A model generated the notes under the pieces. That model was not told the DNA's origin. It did not search any database and was given only the letters and a program-made list of their open reading frames with translations. DNA of 64,000 nucleotides from Reticulascus tulasneorum (taxonomy: Eukaryota; Ascomycota; Sordariomycetes; Glomerellales; Reticulascaceae), in contig LSAX01000007.1 in assembly GCA_001557505.1 (NCBI GenBank), forward strand, positions 1,674,001 through 1,738,000, read 5' to 3'. Every line of letters starts with the position of its first letter. The stretch's first letter is position 1. Positions 22,759-32,884 of the stretch are shown piece after piece. The translations under genes and the position numbers were made by a program.

Positions 22759-24544
22759 GTTTCGGTTGGGGGGGATTCTATTCAAGCAATTGGATCCAAT
22801 CCTCTCTTGAACGGGCGAAAAATAGTATCCTCGAAGCTCGGAGGGGGAACCTAGGACCCTTGGGAACGGGAAGGTAAAGAATATTTATTTCAGTTCGGAG
22901 TTTGGCTGCCAAGGTACGACACCCATGGCATTGGCTGATGCGCCGCAAGGGGAAATGGTTTACCGCGGGCTGCCGAGAAGCTGCTTGAGCGTGTTCCACT
23001 TTGATCCGAGGTTGGATGCTAGGTCAAGATTGGAGATGGATGGAACCCCCTCCCCCATTCCATACGATACGGTCCCTTACTTCGATGCGGCAGCAGCTGG
23101 CCATTTGCCAGTATCACTTCAAATGAAAAGAGGTTAGCGGGACGAGATCTTACCAGCCTCGTTGAATGCATGGTTTTTTTTTTTTTTTGCTGAGTGAGAG
23201 ATTCTCAATGTATGCACAGTGGTTATCGCTTCACCGTTGATACCCGCCGCATGCTGTAGAGGGGACAACTGGTCCTGGCACCCATCTTACCCAGCGGAGA
23301 TATATACTGTGTTCTTAAGCACACTTACACACAATGGATGTTGGATTCTTTGCTGGAGTCGAACTGCCAGGCACGTCTTTGGTCAACTAACAACGCTTTG
23401 GTCATTAACCTGGCTCGATTCTATAATTCTTGTACTCATTTCTATTGCTTGGCGCAGAACACCATTCCCGCCCTCTGAATGCAGCTCAATCCGTGCCGGT
23501 CCCGTCCAGTGACAGCCTCGGCTGTAGGTGCGGCGGCCTGTATTATGTGGGGTAAGTTAAGTTATTCATTAGAAAGTAAAGTTCCAGTTGCAGGAGATTT
23601 TCGGTGAGTGGGTTTCCCGTCCGATGGGCGAGGCGGCTCCTTGCAGGTGTGTTCGCAGGTCTCCCGAACCTACCAAGGTGCTATATTAGGTCTCACGCTC
23701 AATTGAGTGGAAGACAGGGGGAAGCATGAATCCTCGTTGTTCCTTTCTGCTGAGGTCAGAAGAGCATTCAACTTACCTACTTCACTGTGATGGCTTCCCA
23801 CCCTCTCTTCAGGCTGCAGAAAGGCAGAAGAAGCAGATAGCACGGGGTTCTGTATGCTACTCTTTGTCCCCCTTACCCAAACACGCTTGTGCAAAGGACG
23901 CAATTGCCTCTCTGTTTGTTCAGGTATTGCATTGCCTCTGCAAACTCAACAAGCCATTCACACGCTGCCCGAGACAAAACAATAGAAAGCAAGACAACGG
24001 GGTTTACCACTGACCTATGAGGGCGCATTAACTCATTCATTCTTCGCTTTCCATACTACATAGTACCTAATCAATCAATATCTGGCCGTACATAGTATCA
24101 CCACACAATCAACTCGGTTCTGCCCCATGGCCATGGGGTCTTTCAAATATCTCTTAAATGCGGGTGCGGAATTCCATAACCAGACGGGCCCCCCCGTCTC
24201 CTCTTTGCTCCCCCCCTTTGATGATTTCCCCCTTGTCTTGCCTCACCCATTTTAGCCTGCGCAGTAACTAATTAATTACTAGCGCAGGACAACCAGGTTA
24301 ATAATACTCCTAACACAAGCTCGCGCTTTTAGTGAGCGGCCCAGCCCTTCCACCACTCCCTATTACAGCCCAAGTTGCTTACCTCCCTCCCTATCGGAGC
24401 TGAAGGAGTCCAGCCGCCTGCAATTGCCTTCGCTACAGGCCCCCCCAACCGTAGGGGACTATTATTCCCAGTCCATTTCAAAAAGGCAACCCCACACTCC
24501 TTCTTCCATACATCTCCATCTCCTCTCCTTCTTCCACAACCATC
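22759..24544. other. 1.8 kb divergent intergenic region
   Basis: Promoters of the methylcitrate dehydratase gene (leftward) and of EAF (rightward). A 15-base T run lies at 23174-23188. From about 24,170 the plus strand is C-rich and then CT-rich, typical of a fungal core promoter and leader. No gene seen. Confidence 0.45.
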
Positions 24545-25741
24545 ATGTCGGCTCTACGCCCAAACCAACGGGAAAAGGCTGCTCCGTCAAAGGGCAGCGC
24601 AGCAGGCACCCTTCCAAATGGTCTCGTGGACCCCACCAAAGTCGGCAAATACCCAGTAATCCTTAGCGACACCCTCTTGGGCAAGACCCAAAAGGACGTC
24701 TTCACAGGCGTAAGATGTATGCTTACTCACCTCAGCCTTACATGCCCCTTCTCGCCTTCTTCTCCCCTTCCACGATCCTGCCCCAAGGTATCTAACTAAT
24801 AGGGCGATGCAGACAACCACAAACCCGCCCTCTCCTCAGAATCCGCTCCAGCGCATGCGAGGTTGAAGCCCGACACTCCCGGAAGCCAGACGAACTTTGA
24901 GCTGTTCTTTCAAGATGCCGGCGGGAAGTACGGCTATGAGGGGTCGCGGACGATGGATGACAACCAATATGTGCTATACTTCGACCCGGCGAGGAAGGCA
25001 TTCATTCTGGACAAGGTCGATTCCACGTTCAACTTGAACCTGACGCGAACCCCGACGAACAGCAATCCCGAGATTCTGAGGCAACAGTTCCAGCAGCTGG
25101 ACGCATCCATCAGTGTTGGTTTGGATACCCGCCGCGGCTCGACCGAGACCGCCGAGAAGCAGCCGTCAAAGCCGTCACTCAAGAAGACGGATGCGCCTCT
25201 GCCAAAGAGCAGTAGTCTTGCCAAGGCCCGCAAGCTGACGGAGAAGAAGAAGGATGTCAAAGTCGTTGAGCTCGCGCTCCCAACGCCTGAGCCTCCGAAG
25301 CCGAAGCCGAAGCCGAAGAAGCAAAAAGCCGGCTCGGATGATGAGGAGGAAGACGAGGACGATGATGATTTCGGCCTCACCATCGAGTATCCCGGCAGCG
25401 AGCCGAATCGCAAGCGTGCGGATTTCTCACCCGCCTTCCCTGCCCACGTACCAATGCGCAGGTTCTCCGAGTTCTTGCGTGACTCGGAAGCCGATGATGC
25501 GGACGGGGAGGTGGACGACGATCTGGAGGACGATCGCGGTCTGGAGAGTTTCAAGTTGCCGAGCCCGGTGAACAACCACGAGGAGGTGGAGGTTCACGCA
25601 GAACCAGAGCCGATGGAGGTGGATTCGGAGGCCGATTTCGAAGACGCGTTGGAGGACGACCTGGAAGCCGAGCTGGAGAAGGAACTCGAGCAGGCGAATA
25701 GCGGCGATGCAGAAGAGAGTGAGGTCAGTGAAGAGGACTAG
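24545..25741 (+). CDS. EAF-type RNA polymerase II elongation factor
   Basis: Exons 24545-24716 and 24813-25741 give 366 residues. The donor GTATGC and the CTAAC branch site upstream of the CAG acceptor restore a Tyr codon: FTGVRY|NHKPALSS. Residues about 25-130 match the EAF N-terminal domain: KYPVILSDTLLGK, FELFFQDAGGKYGYEGSR, NQYVLYFDPARKAFILDKV, FNLNLTR. In animals EAF binds ELL and stimulates elongation; fungal members form a similar complex. The rest is disordered, with a Lys/Pro segment and long acidic blocks (DDEEEDEDDDD) as in transactivation regions. Directly after the stop lies a diverged in-frame copy of the last 34 codons (separate entry). Confidence 0.88.
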
Positions 25742-25864
25742 AAGCACTCGGTGACGGACTTTGCGGACGCATTGGAAGACGATCTAGAAGCAGAGCTAGA
25801 TAGGGAATTAGCACTGGCAAATAGTGGCGATGTACAGGAAAGTGAGATCAGCGAAGAGGAGTAG
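25742..25864 (+). other. In-frame duplicated copy of the EAF C-terminal coding tail
   Basis: The 40 codons after the EAF stop stay open to a second TAG. Codons 7-40 repeat the end of EAF: 25 of 34 residues are identical, starting FADALEDDLEAELDRE against FEDALEDDLEAELEKE and ending SEISEEE against SEVSEED. Of 21 codons that differ, 12 are synonymous. The copy could be reached by stop readthrough. It could also be reached by a phase-0 intron from GTCAGT at 25724 to CAG at 25837, which would remove the first stop. It may equally be an untranslated relic. Confidence 0.7.
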
Positions 25865-26011
25865 CGGCACATGTTGGGCTTTGGATGGACATGTCAGGCG
25901 TTCAGGTAGGAGGAGTCTTCGAGTTCTTCTTGGGACAGGCGAAATGAGCAAATGGATATACCAGGCCTTTTCAAAACGGATCTCGATTTTAATACAAATT
26001 CCATATGTCAA

Positions 26012-26635
26012 TCAATTCTCGTACAGAACCACCCCGTGCGCGGAATCCTTTTCCAGCTTCCTTCCCCGAAGCATCACGTCCGTGACACCGGGAATCTCAT
26101 TCAGGCACCAGAAATGCGTCCCTCTCATCCCGGCAAGCGCAACCCCATACCCCTTCCCCCCATCCTCCCCCTCGCCCTCTACCCCCGCCTCCCGTCGCCC
26201 GATCATGAACTCCTCGTCGAAGCACCCCACCGCCAGCTCGATGGCGTCATCGCCCTCGCGCCGCCAGTACAGGAAGCTGCCGCAGGCGCCGCAGAAGCCG
26301 CGCAGGCAGCCCGGCGTGGCGGAGAAGTCCTTCAGCGTGTCGGTGGGGGACGTCCAGGCCAGGGAAGCGGTGGGCACGACGTGGGCGCTGAAGAAGAGGG
26401 AGCCGGTTGAGCGGCGGCACTGGGTGCATTGGCAGCTCTGGCTCTGGAGGGGGGTGTTAGTTTAGCAGATCTACATTGTTGAAGTTACGGGTTGGAGGAG
26501 TGAAGAAGGTGGGATTGGGCGTACTGCGTGGACGAAGTCGTGGTCTGGCGGGAAGTCGACCCGGTACCGGATTGAGCCGCAGAGACAGCCGCCGGTGACG
26601 AACTTGGGCTTGGGGAAGTCTTCTTTCGCTGCCAT
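26012..26635 (-). CDS. GFA/CENP-V family glutathione-dependent enzyme-like protein
   Basis: Exons 26635-26525 and 26443-26012 give 180 residues; the intron lies between codons. The zinc ligands of the GFA domain are all present: Cys17 and Cys19 (GGCLCGS), Cys41, Cys43 and Cys46 (SCQCTQCRR), Cys88 and Cys91 (RGFCGACGSFLYW). The family is named after a bacterial glutathione-dependent formaldehyde-activating enzyme and binds two zinc ions. Fungal members are numerous and their substrates mostly unknown. The gene is convergent with EAF, with about 150 bases between the ends (counting the duplicated tail). Cytosolic, with no targeting signal seen. Confidence 0.9.
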
Positions 26636-27091
26636 TGTCTTCAGCTGGGTTTGCTTTACTCAGAGTTGTGTTGTTGTATTCTGAACTAGCAGTTGTGCAA
26701 ATCGAGGCGCATAAGCAACTGAGAAAGGTCTGTCTTGTTTCTTGGCCCAGAGGACTTCCTGCATCTAAGTAGGTAAGTAGGTAGGTGGTACAGATGAGCT
26801 TGTCAACCACGCCTTGCGACATCCCCATCGCCCTTCGCGATGCAAAAAGATCGCTAATGCCTTCTACGTCACGACTAGCGTGCGGTTACAGCTACCCAAC
26901 TAGAAGCTGTCTTGTCGATCTCGCTCCCTTGCCGATCAACTCTATACTGCGGGATTCCGGGTACGCTAACCAACTGGAGCAGTTTTGGGGTTCGGGGCCT
27001 CACATGGATAGCTTCAACGAATCAAGGTCAGCTCTACTAGTTTTTGTTTTTGTTTAATTTTTCAGCTATCCCGGACCCAAACACTGCGGCC
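26636..27091. other. Intergenic: GFA promoter and POP1 3' region
   Basis: Contains a TAGGTA-rich patch near 26766-26790. No gene seen. Confidence 0.45.
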
Positions 27092-29854
27092 TCATATTGC
27101 CTCCCAGCGTCCAATCCAGCCGATGCTCTCGCCGGCATTGCGCACGATGCATAACCTCCCCTCCTTGTTACTGTTGCGTAGACCATCCAGCGCTTTCTGG
27201 GCTGAAATGCAGCCAATAGCAGTGCCCTTGCCTTCACTCAGGCAGAACGCGCCGGTCGTTACAAATCCAATCAAGTCCTCCTCATTCGGCACGAGTGGAT
27301 GACCGCCAATGTCAGTTAAGTTCGGTTTGGGAGGTGGATATGGCAACTCCGTGCTGGTGAGAGACTGCGCCAGGAGTAGCTTTCTGGTTTGCAGGTCTGT
27401 GTGAGGAGACGGCCGCTTGGGAAGCTGGCCTTGTTTCTTCTGGGTGTTCGCGGTGGAGGGAATTTTGGCTAACCATTGGTCTCTAAGGTCTAATGGCAGT
27501 CCGTCGGTCGCGGTCGACTCGGGAGGCGAAGTAGCGGGTACCTCTGCCACTGTCGAGGGTGGAATCGGTTCCAGGCGTGACGGGAGCCGATAGATTCGAG
27601 CGCATGTGTTTGCGACCCCTCGTGCGAGAAGTGTAATGCTGACCATGACAATTGAGTACTGCGGGATCGCCAGAGTAGGCTTCGTCGACAGCATTGAGCT
27701 GAAAGCATCTCTCGATATTTGATGTATTCGTTTTAGGGGATGGGCTGCCAAATCGCTTGCGGTCTTGTCCCCGTTGTTCACGCTTCCAAAAGATGTCGGA
27801 CCTTCTCGCTCATCCAAGTCCATTTCGACTGGATATGCCGCCGGCTTTGCCTCTGTTGATGAGATTTGAAAAAGGTGTTCCAGGTCGCATGCCCATCCAC
27901 TGCCAATTTCACCTTTCCTTCCTGCGCCAAGGTCTAACGACTCCCAAGCAACTCGCTTGCCCTTGGGTCGTTTTTCCCACTCTTGTTTTCGCCTTACCCT
28001 CTGTTCCAGTTCCCACTCGGCGCCAGTATCGGTCCCTAAAAATTCATATGGGAAACAAGGCAGGGCACGCTCAAACGCGACTTGCCGAAGTTCATTTAGC
28101 CCCGCGAAGCGCGGATTGCCTCCAGATGATAGCGGCACGTGAACCAAGCTGTACCACAGAGGCTGGATACACTTCCAGGGCGCTAACACCGTCCAATTTC
28201 CTTGCGCCTGCGTAGAAGTTGCAGTGCGTGATGGTAGCAAAATGATGGGAATTGCGGGATCCGTCGCGGCAACGTCGAGATATGTACCGGGTGCTTTGGC
28301 CCCTTTCCGTCTGTCAAGAGACTTCTGGGACGGAAGCTTTGAGGCCGCGAATCGAGCATCCCTATCAAAAAGACCATATGGTTTGAGATTCTCGCCCGCT
28401 GGCCAGCTCGCAAGCATTTCAAGAACCTTCATTTCCGAGTTCTCGTCGGGTTGCTCAAGGGTTGTCGTCCTCCTTGGTGGATATCGCAGGCGAGGGTCCG
28501 CGATTTCAAAGGCTAACAAAGACTTCGCGGGCAAGGATCCTGGATTAATACTCCCCGTGAAAGACCTGAACATGGTGGCGTGTTGTTGCTCCGACTCTGG
28601 ATTGGAGTAATAAGGGTGAAGCATCGCTAGAAGCGTCTCCGTTGATGCTGGCCCCGTGATTTCGAGGCTGCCAATCTCGAACCGTAGGTCCTCGATATAA
28701 AGCTTCGGGTTCTGCATCTTCACTAGCCGTAGAAGCTCGTTAAAAACCTCGAGGAAGGCTGAGGGGTGTATCCGAATAAACACTTGACGCTGAGACTTGC
28801 TTGGCTGCGCTGCATCTTCCTGGACCGATGGTGGGACCGTAGCCTGCGGATTCCACAAGATTATTGCAGGACAAATGTCGCGTCTTGAAGCCTCCGCTTC
28901 TCGGCTAAGGAGCCCAGTCCATTGTCTTGTCCCCTCTGTCCATTTCAGCCCTTTCTCGTTCCAGTAATTGTCTTGTGTGACCCCGAGTCTCTTAAGGACT
29001 TGCTCAATGCCCTTGGAAGAACCGTATAGTCCGATGGTGCTGACATAGCTGGTATCCCATGCAACAGCACCCCTATCGCCCTGAGCACGATGCACAGGTC
29101 TGTAGATCTTCTCGTTTGGAGTCAAGGGTATAGCAAATCTCCATAGCGGGCTCATGGACGGGGTCATCCTTGCCCTTTTGGCATGCCACAGATGCGTTGG
29201 CAGCCATGTCTTTTGAAGCTGACGTTTCCTGAATTTAGACTTTGGTTTGGGGGCCACGTTGAGTTGGTTTCGACGTATCTTTGGTCGGGCTGCTCGAGTC
29301 GAGATCGTCGTCTTGGTTTTGGATTCTGTGCTACAGTCTCCAGCCTTTTCCTTCAGCTCAGCCTTTGCTCTCCTCTTTCGCTTCTTGTCCGCCAGGAGTC
29401 CCAGTTTCTTTGCCGTCTCGGCTCGAATTCTTGCCCTCGTTGTCCTCGGTTTCCTCCGTCTTGCGACAACAGTCGGTGTATTATGTTCCTCGTTCTCCCT
29501 TTTCGCTTTGCCCTGGAGGCGCTTCGGCAGTCTTTTGGCATTGTGGCTTGCTGTTCTTCTTCTCAACGCCCGAGGTACCTGTTGGAATGCTCTCCTGGAA
29601 GAAGCAGCTTTGGTCCGGCGCATTCCATCCTCGAGGGCCTTGATCTCGAACTCCCGGGCGTTCAGGAAGGCCTGGAGATCTAATTCGCCATCTTTCAAAG
29701 CTGCATCCGGGCTCTGGGCCGCTATTTGCCTCGATTCGTTAATCTTGGCGCGCTTTTGGCCGCTTTTCTTTGCGTCATTGCTGCTTTGTGGGTGCTGTTT
29801 GCGCTTATTTGATGGCAACGTCGTAGACTTTGAGTTTGAGACTGTTGCCGACAT
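27092..29854 (-). CDS. POP1: RNase P / RNase MRP subunit POP1
   Basis: Single exon of 920 residues, close to the usual size. The N-terminus is basic. PRALRRRTASHNAKRLPKRL (94-113) is the POP1 signature, followed by a Lys/Arg-rich stretch and KTWLPTHLWHAKRARM (215-230). The POPLD domain lies near 552-616 (WTVLAPWKCIQPLWYSLVH, NELRQVAFERALPCFPYEFLG). The C-terminus has GFVTTGAFCLSEGKGTAIGCIS and ends RNAGESIGWIGRWEAI. POP1 is the large scaffold protein that binds the RNA of nuclear RNase P (tRNA 5' processing) and RNase MRP (pre-rRNA processing). Located in nucleus and nucleolus. Confidence 0.97.
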   Translation of the reverse strand: MSATVSNSKSTTLPSNKRKQHPQSSNDAKKSGQKRAKINESRQIAAQSPDAALKDGELDLQAFLNAREFEIKALEDGMRRTKAASSRRAFQQVPRALRRRTASHNAKRLPKRLQGKAKRENEEHNTPTVVARRRKPRTTRARIRAETAKKLGLLADKKRKRRAKAELKEKAGDCSTESKTKTTISTRAARPKIRRNQLNVAPKPKSKFRKRQLQKTWLPTHLWHAKRARMTPSMSPLWRFAIPLTPNEKIYRPVHRAQGDRGAVAWDTSYVSTIGLYGSSKGIEQVLKRLGVTQDNYWNEKGLKWTEGTRQWTGLLSREAEASRRDICPAIILWNPQATVPPSVQEDAAQPSKSQRQVFIRIHPSAFLEVFNELLRLVKMQNPKLYIEDLRFEIGSLEITGPASTETLLAMLHPYYSNPESEQQHATMFRSFTGSINPGSLPAKSLLAFEIADPRLRYPPRRTTTLEQPDENSEMKVLEMLASWPAGENLKPYGLFDRDARFAASKLPSQKSLDRRKGAKAPGTYLDVAATDPAIPIILLPSRTATSTQAQGNWTVLAPWKCIQPLWYSLVHVPLSSGGNPRFAGLNELRQVAFERALPCFPYEFLGTDTGAEWELEQRVRRKQEWEKRPKGKRVAWESLDLGAGRKGEIGSGWACDLEHLFQISSTEAKPAAYPVEMDLDEREGPTSFGSVNNGDKTASDLAAHPLKRIHQISRDAFSSMLSTKPTLAIPQYSIVMVSITLLARGVANTCARIYRLPSRLEPIPPSTVAEVPATSPPESTATDGLPLDLRDQWLAKIPSTANTQKKQGQLPKRPSPHTDLQTRKLLLAQSLTSTELPYPPPKPNLTDIGGHPLVPNEEDLIGFVTTGAFCLSEGKGTAIGCISAQKALDGLRNSNKEGRLCIVRNAGESIGWIGRWEAI

Positions 29855-30935
29855 CGCGTTCTCATCGTCAAAGAGAGATTTGCGAGCAATAGCGCCTTTA
29901 CGTCAAGTCGCGGGCCAGCATCTGTCACGCGATGACTTGGACCGCGAAGTCCCCAAAACTTTCTTTTCCAGCTTTATCTTATCAGTTGCGGCCCGTTTGC
30001 ATAAAAAGTACAGTAATTATGCCATAATTATTATAGCGGGGTATTGCATACAAATTGGGAGGATAAATACCTACCTAATTAGGTAATTGGGTTGCAATTG
30101 TGCTCGCTTGCCTCAGAGCATGGGGCTCCCTGTGGCCACCCGTGCCACAGGCTATTTTAGGGCCTTTTCAGCGGGACCTGGAAGGTTTCCCTTTCATGTC
30201 GATCTTACCCTGGAGCTCCCAGCCCGTCAAAGGGCGAGACCAGGTACGCGTAGATACCCATGGAACTGAACAACGTCGAATCCCGGCACTCAACGTGAGG
30301 CTGAGGAGCATGACATGCAGACCGCTACAATCAGCTGATAGAGCCAAGAACTTCGATAATTCAGTCGACCTCGAGGTCCCTCCAAGGGCTGGAGAACGAA
30401 GAGGCAATACCTCGCTTTCCCTGTTACGGTGTCCATCTCTGCCTCGGCGGTATGTCGGTTGTGCAGTAGCATTAACTACTACGCAGAGCAGAGGTACCGG
30501 CTCGTTTTCTTAATCCCCAAGAACCCGACTCGTGCGTGTCAGCATCACCAAGACCTCCAATCCGATTATCCGGCACAACCGACGGGGCGAAGAGGCGCTT
30601 CGGGTTTGTCTTGATTACCATTCCAGCCAGCTGACGGAGATTTCGTTGCGTGCCATCCAATCCGTGGACCAGACTAAGATATGACCTCGTTAAGTAAGCT
30701 ACTGTCTCCCTAGTCCTCGCAAATGTTATCCATCACATCGTTTCCCTTTCCACATGCGGTCCTCAGCTTGCATGTGAGGCTGATCGGCTGGGCGGCCGAG
30801 GAGATAAGCTCCGGCGTGGCTGAGATTCAAGTATCATAACCTCCGTCCTCCCCCTTGACTGTGTCAACCCTTATTATTCGACTTCATTTCTGCAACGTCG
30901 CTTGAACATGCACTCTCACATGCCGTTTTGCTAAC
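29855..30935. other. Divergent intergenic region between POP1 and the NT-C2 gene
   Basis: Shared promoter space for the two genes. A short palindrome-like ACCTA/TAGGT cluster lies near 30065-30085. No gene or RNA gene recognised. Confidence 0.4.
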
Positions 30936-32406
30936 ATGCATTTGATACCTACAGTCAACAAGGCGCGCAAGGTGAGACGTCTCCCATATGTGAAACTCAA
31001 CCCACCCACATGCAAATCCATTGGATCAGCGCCTGTATATGAACCAAATCTTCGGGACATGCTAACATTTCCATTGAATGTAGCCGAAGTTCGAGGTCCA
31101 CTTCAAGGTATGAAGCTTCTGTCACATGTACGTATGCAGACTTACTGATGCCGGCCAGATATATGACCTCAACAACGTACCGCTAGTCTCGGGGACGTCA
31201 CTCATAAAATGGCACCTTTCTCATTCAATTCATGCGGAGCATCGTGGAAGGACGCCCAAATGCCCCATATCGAACCACAGAGTCGACTACCACTATTCCA
31301 AAGTCATCAACTCTATCCGCATAGGCATCGACAAGAACAACAATCTCACAGAATGCCCTATCGAGTTCGAAGTCTTGCAGGAGTTCTCCATGGTAGCCGG
31401 CGGCATGGGTGCTCGCGACGAGAAGATATCTCTTGGGATCGTCCGCCTCAATCTCAGCGAGTATGTTGAAGAAAGCGAAGGCCTTACGCGGGACAGCACG
31501 AGTTTTGACAAAGGCCACTTCCGGAAGAGGAGCACCGGGTTAGGCACAAGTCCAACGACTGTGCTCCCGACTGGCATTGGCGAGGAACAGGATGTGGAGG
31601 AGGGTATTGTACGGCGCTATTTGATGCAGGAGAGCAAAATCAACAGTACGTTGAAAATTGGAATCCTAATGGTCCAGCTCGACGGCGACAGGAATTACGT
31701 TGCCCCCCCTCTCAAAACAGCCCCCGTGTTCGGCGGCATAGCAGGTATCATGGCCGGCGAACAAGTAGAGCAAGACGACGCAGGACGTATGTTTACTCTC
31801 TCCACGCCGTCGTTTTCTGACTAATCAACCGTAGAACTCCCTACCATCGCCAAGACCCGCGACGCCTCCGAAATCCAAGATATGTACCGCCGCGCCCTAG
31901 CCGCCTCATGGTCCTGCCAACCCGGCGAGCTGCCAGCAGATCAATGTATCGAGGACATCTTTTCCGGTGGTGATGGCTGGAAATCTACTCTCGTCTCGCG
32001 GAAACCCCGGCCCAAGAACGTGGACGTCAGTGGCAGCCCCAGCAGTGACGAGGGCCTAGGTGGCGGTGGGACCCTTCGGCCGAGCGACATCCGGCGCATG
32101 CACTTGCACGGCTCCCATCGGCGCCATAACAGCGGCGCGAGCGACAAAAGCATCACTACTGTGACGGGGCGGAATAGCCCCGGCAACAGACCTGGGCATG
32201 GGAGGCATGCGAGCAGAGACGATCTTCATCACCATGGTGGACAAGGCGGGTCAAGGAGCCGGAGTGAGAGTTTGACGAGCTTGGCGCCTACGATCGGGAG
32301 CAGTGATAGGGGTAGGGATGCGGGGTTTAAGCGGGCCAGAGAGGTTGATGAGTTTGAAGTTCGAGATGATATGGTAGCTTGGAGGTTACCAGGCACTGTG
32401 ACTTGA
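30936..32406 (+). CDS. NT-C2 (EEIG1/EHBP1 N-terminal C2) domain protein
   Basis: Four exons (30936-30971, 31084-31107, 31159-31786, 31835-32406) give 419 residues. Exon 1 encodes 12 residues and exon 2 only 8 (PKFEVHFK); both introns lie between codons. The joined start, RKPKFEVHFKIYDLNNVPLVSG, is the first strand of the NT-C2 domain and supports the microexon. The domain runs to about residue 190 (WHLSHSIHAEHRGRT, GIVRLNLSEYVE, RRYLMQESKINSTLKIGI). The region TIAKTRDASEIQDMYRRALAASW follows, then a His/Arg/Ser-rich disordered tail. NT-C2 domains bind membranes or act as adaptors in endocytic and cytoskeletal settings. The fungal role is not established. Confidence 0.87.
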
Positions 32407-32884
32407 GGATCTGGGGTCACATATCTTTGTCAACTTCATTTATGGCGTACATCATGGGGCGAGGTCTTTGGGAGCTTCGGGGGGACTCCTAGGAAACGAC
32501 ATGTATGCATTTATTTTCCGCCTGCGACACGCAATGGACTGTTTGATTAGACATGACAGCTCGTTCGGGACAAGCTCCCTTGTGGATCGGTCTTCACTCA
32601 GCCTCAAACCGTCTCCTATTCCCACTCATCAGCCTTCCACTCAGCATATTGCTAAGCAGTCTTGTGCTTCGAGCGGCGAACCTTGTGCGACCAATACACA
32701 GACGATGCGAGACGAGCATTGGGGATCTGAGATACAAACTGTATTTGGTGTGATATTCAATGTGTCCATCGCCTCTAAGGCGCAGCTCCCGGGTCGGGTG
32801 CACATCTACAAGCCCGTGCTTTTTGCTCTTGCTTTTTGCTCTATCCATGCCTCAAAGAATCTATCATCACGAAAGCTTACCAAC
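32407..32884. other. Convergent intergenic gap
   Basis: 3' untranslated regions of the NT-C2 gene and SSZ1. Frames that cross here are shadows of SSZ1 on the other strand. Confidence 0.45.

Noticed and set aside
23340..23375. tRNA-like T-arm (GGAGTCGAACTGCC) suggesting a minus-strand tRNA
   Set aside because: The flanking bases do not pair as a T-stem and no acceptor or anticodon arm could be built.
29247..30086. Plus-strand 279-codon frame across the POP1 start
   Set aside because: Antisense shadow of the Lys/Arg/Ser-rich N-terminus of POP1.
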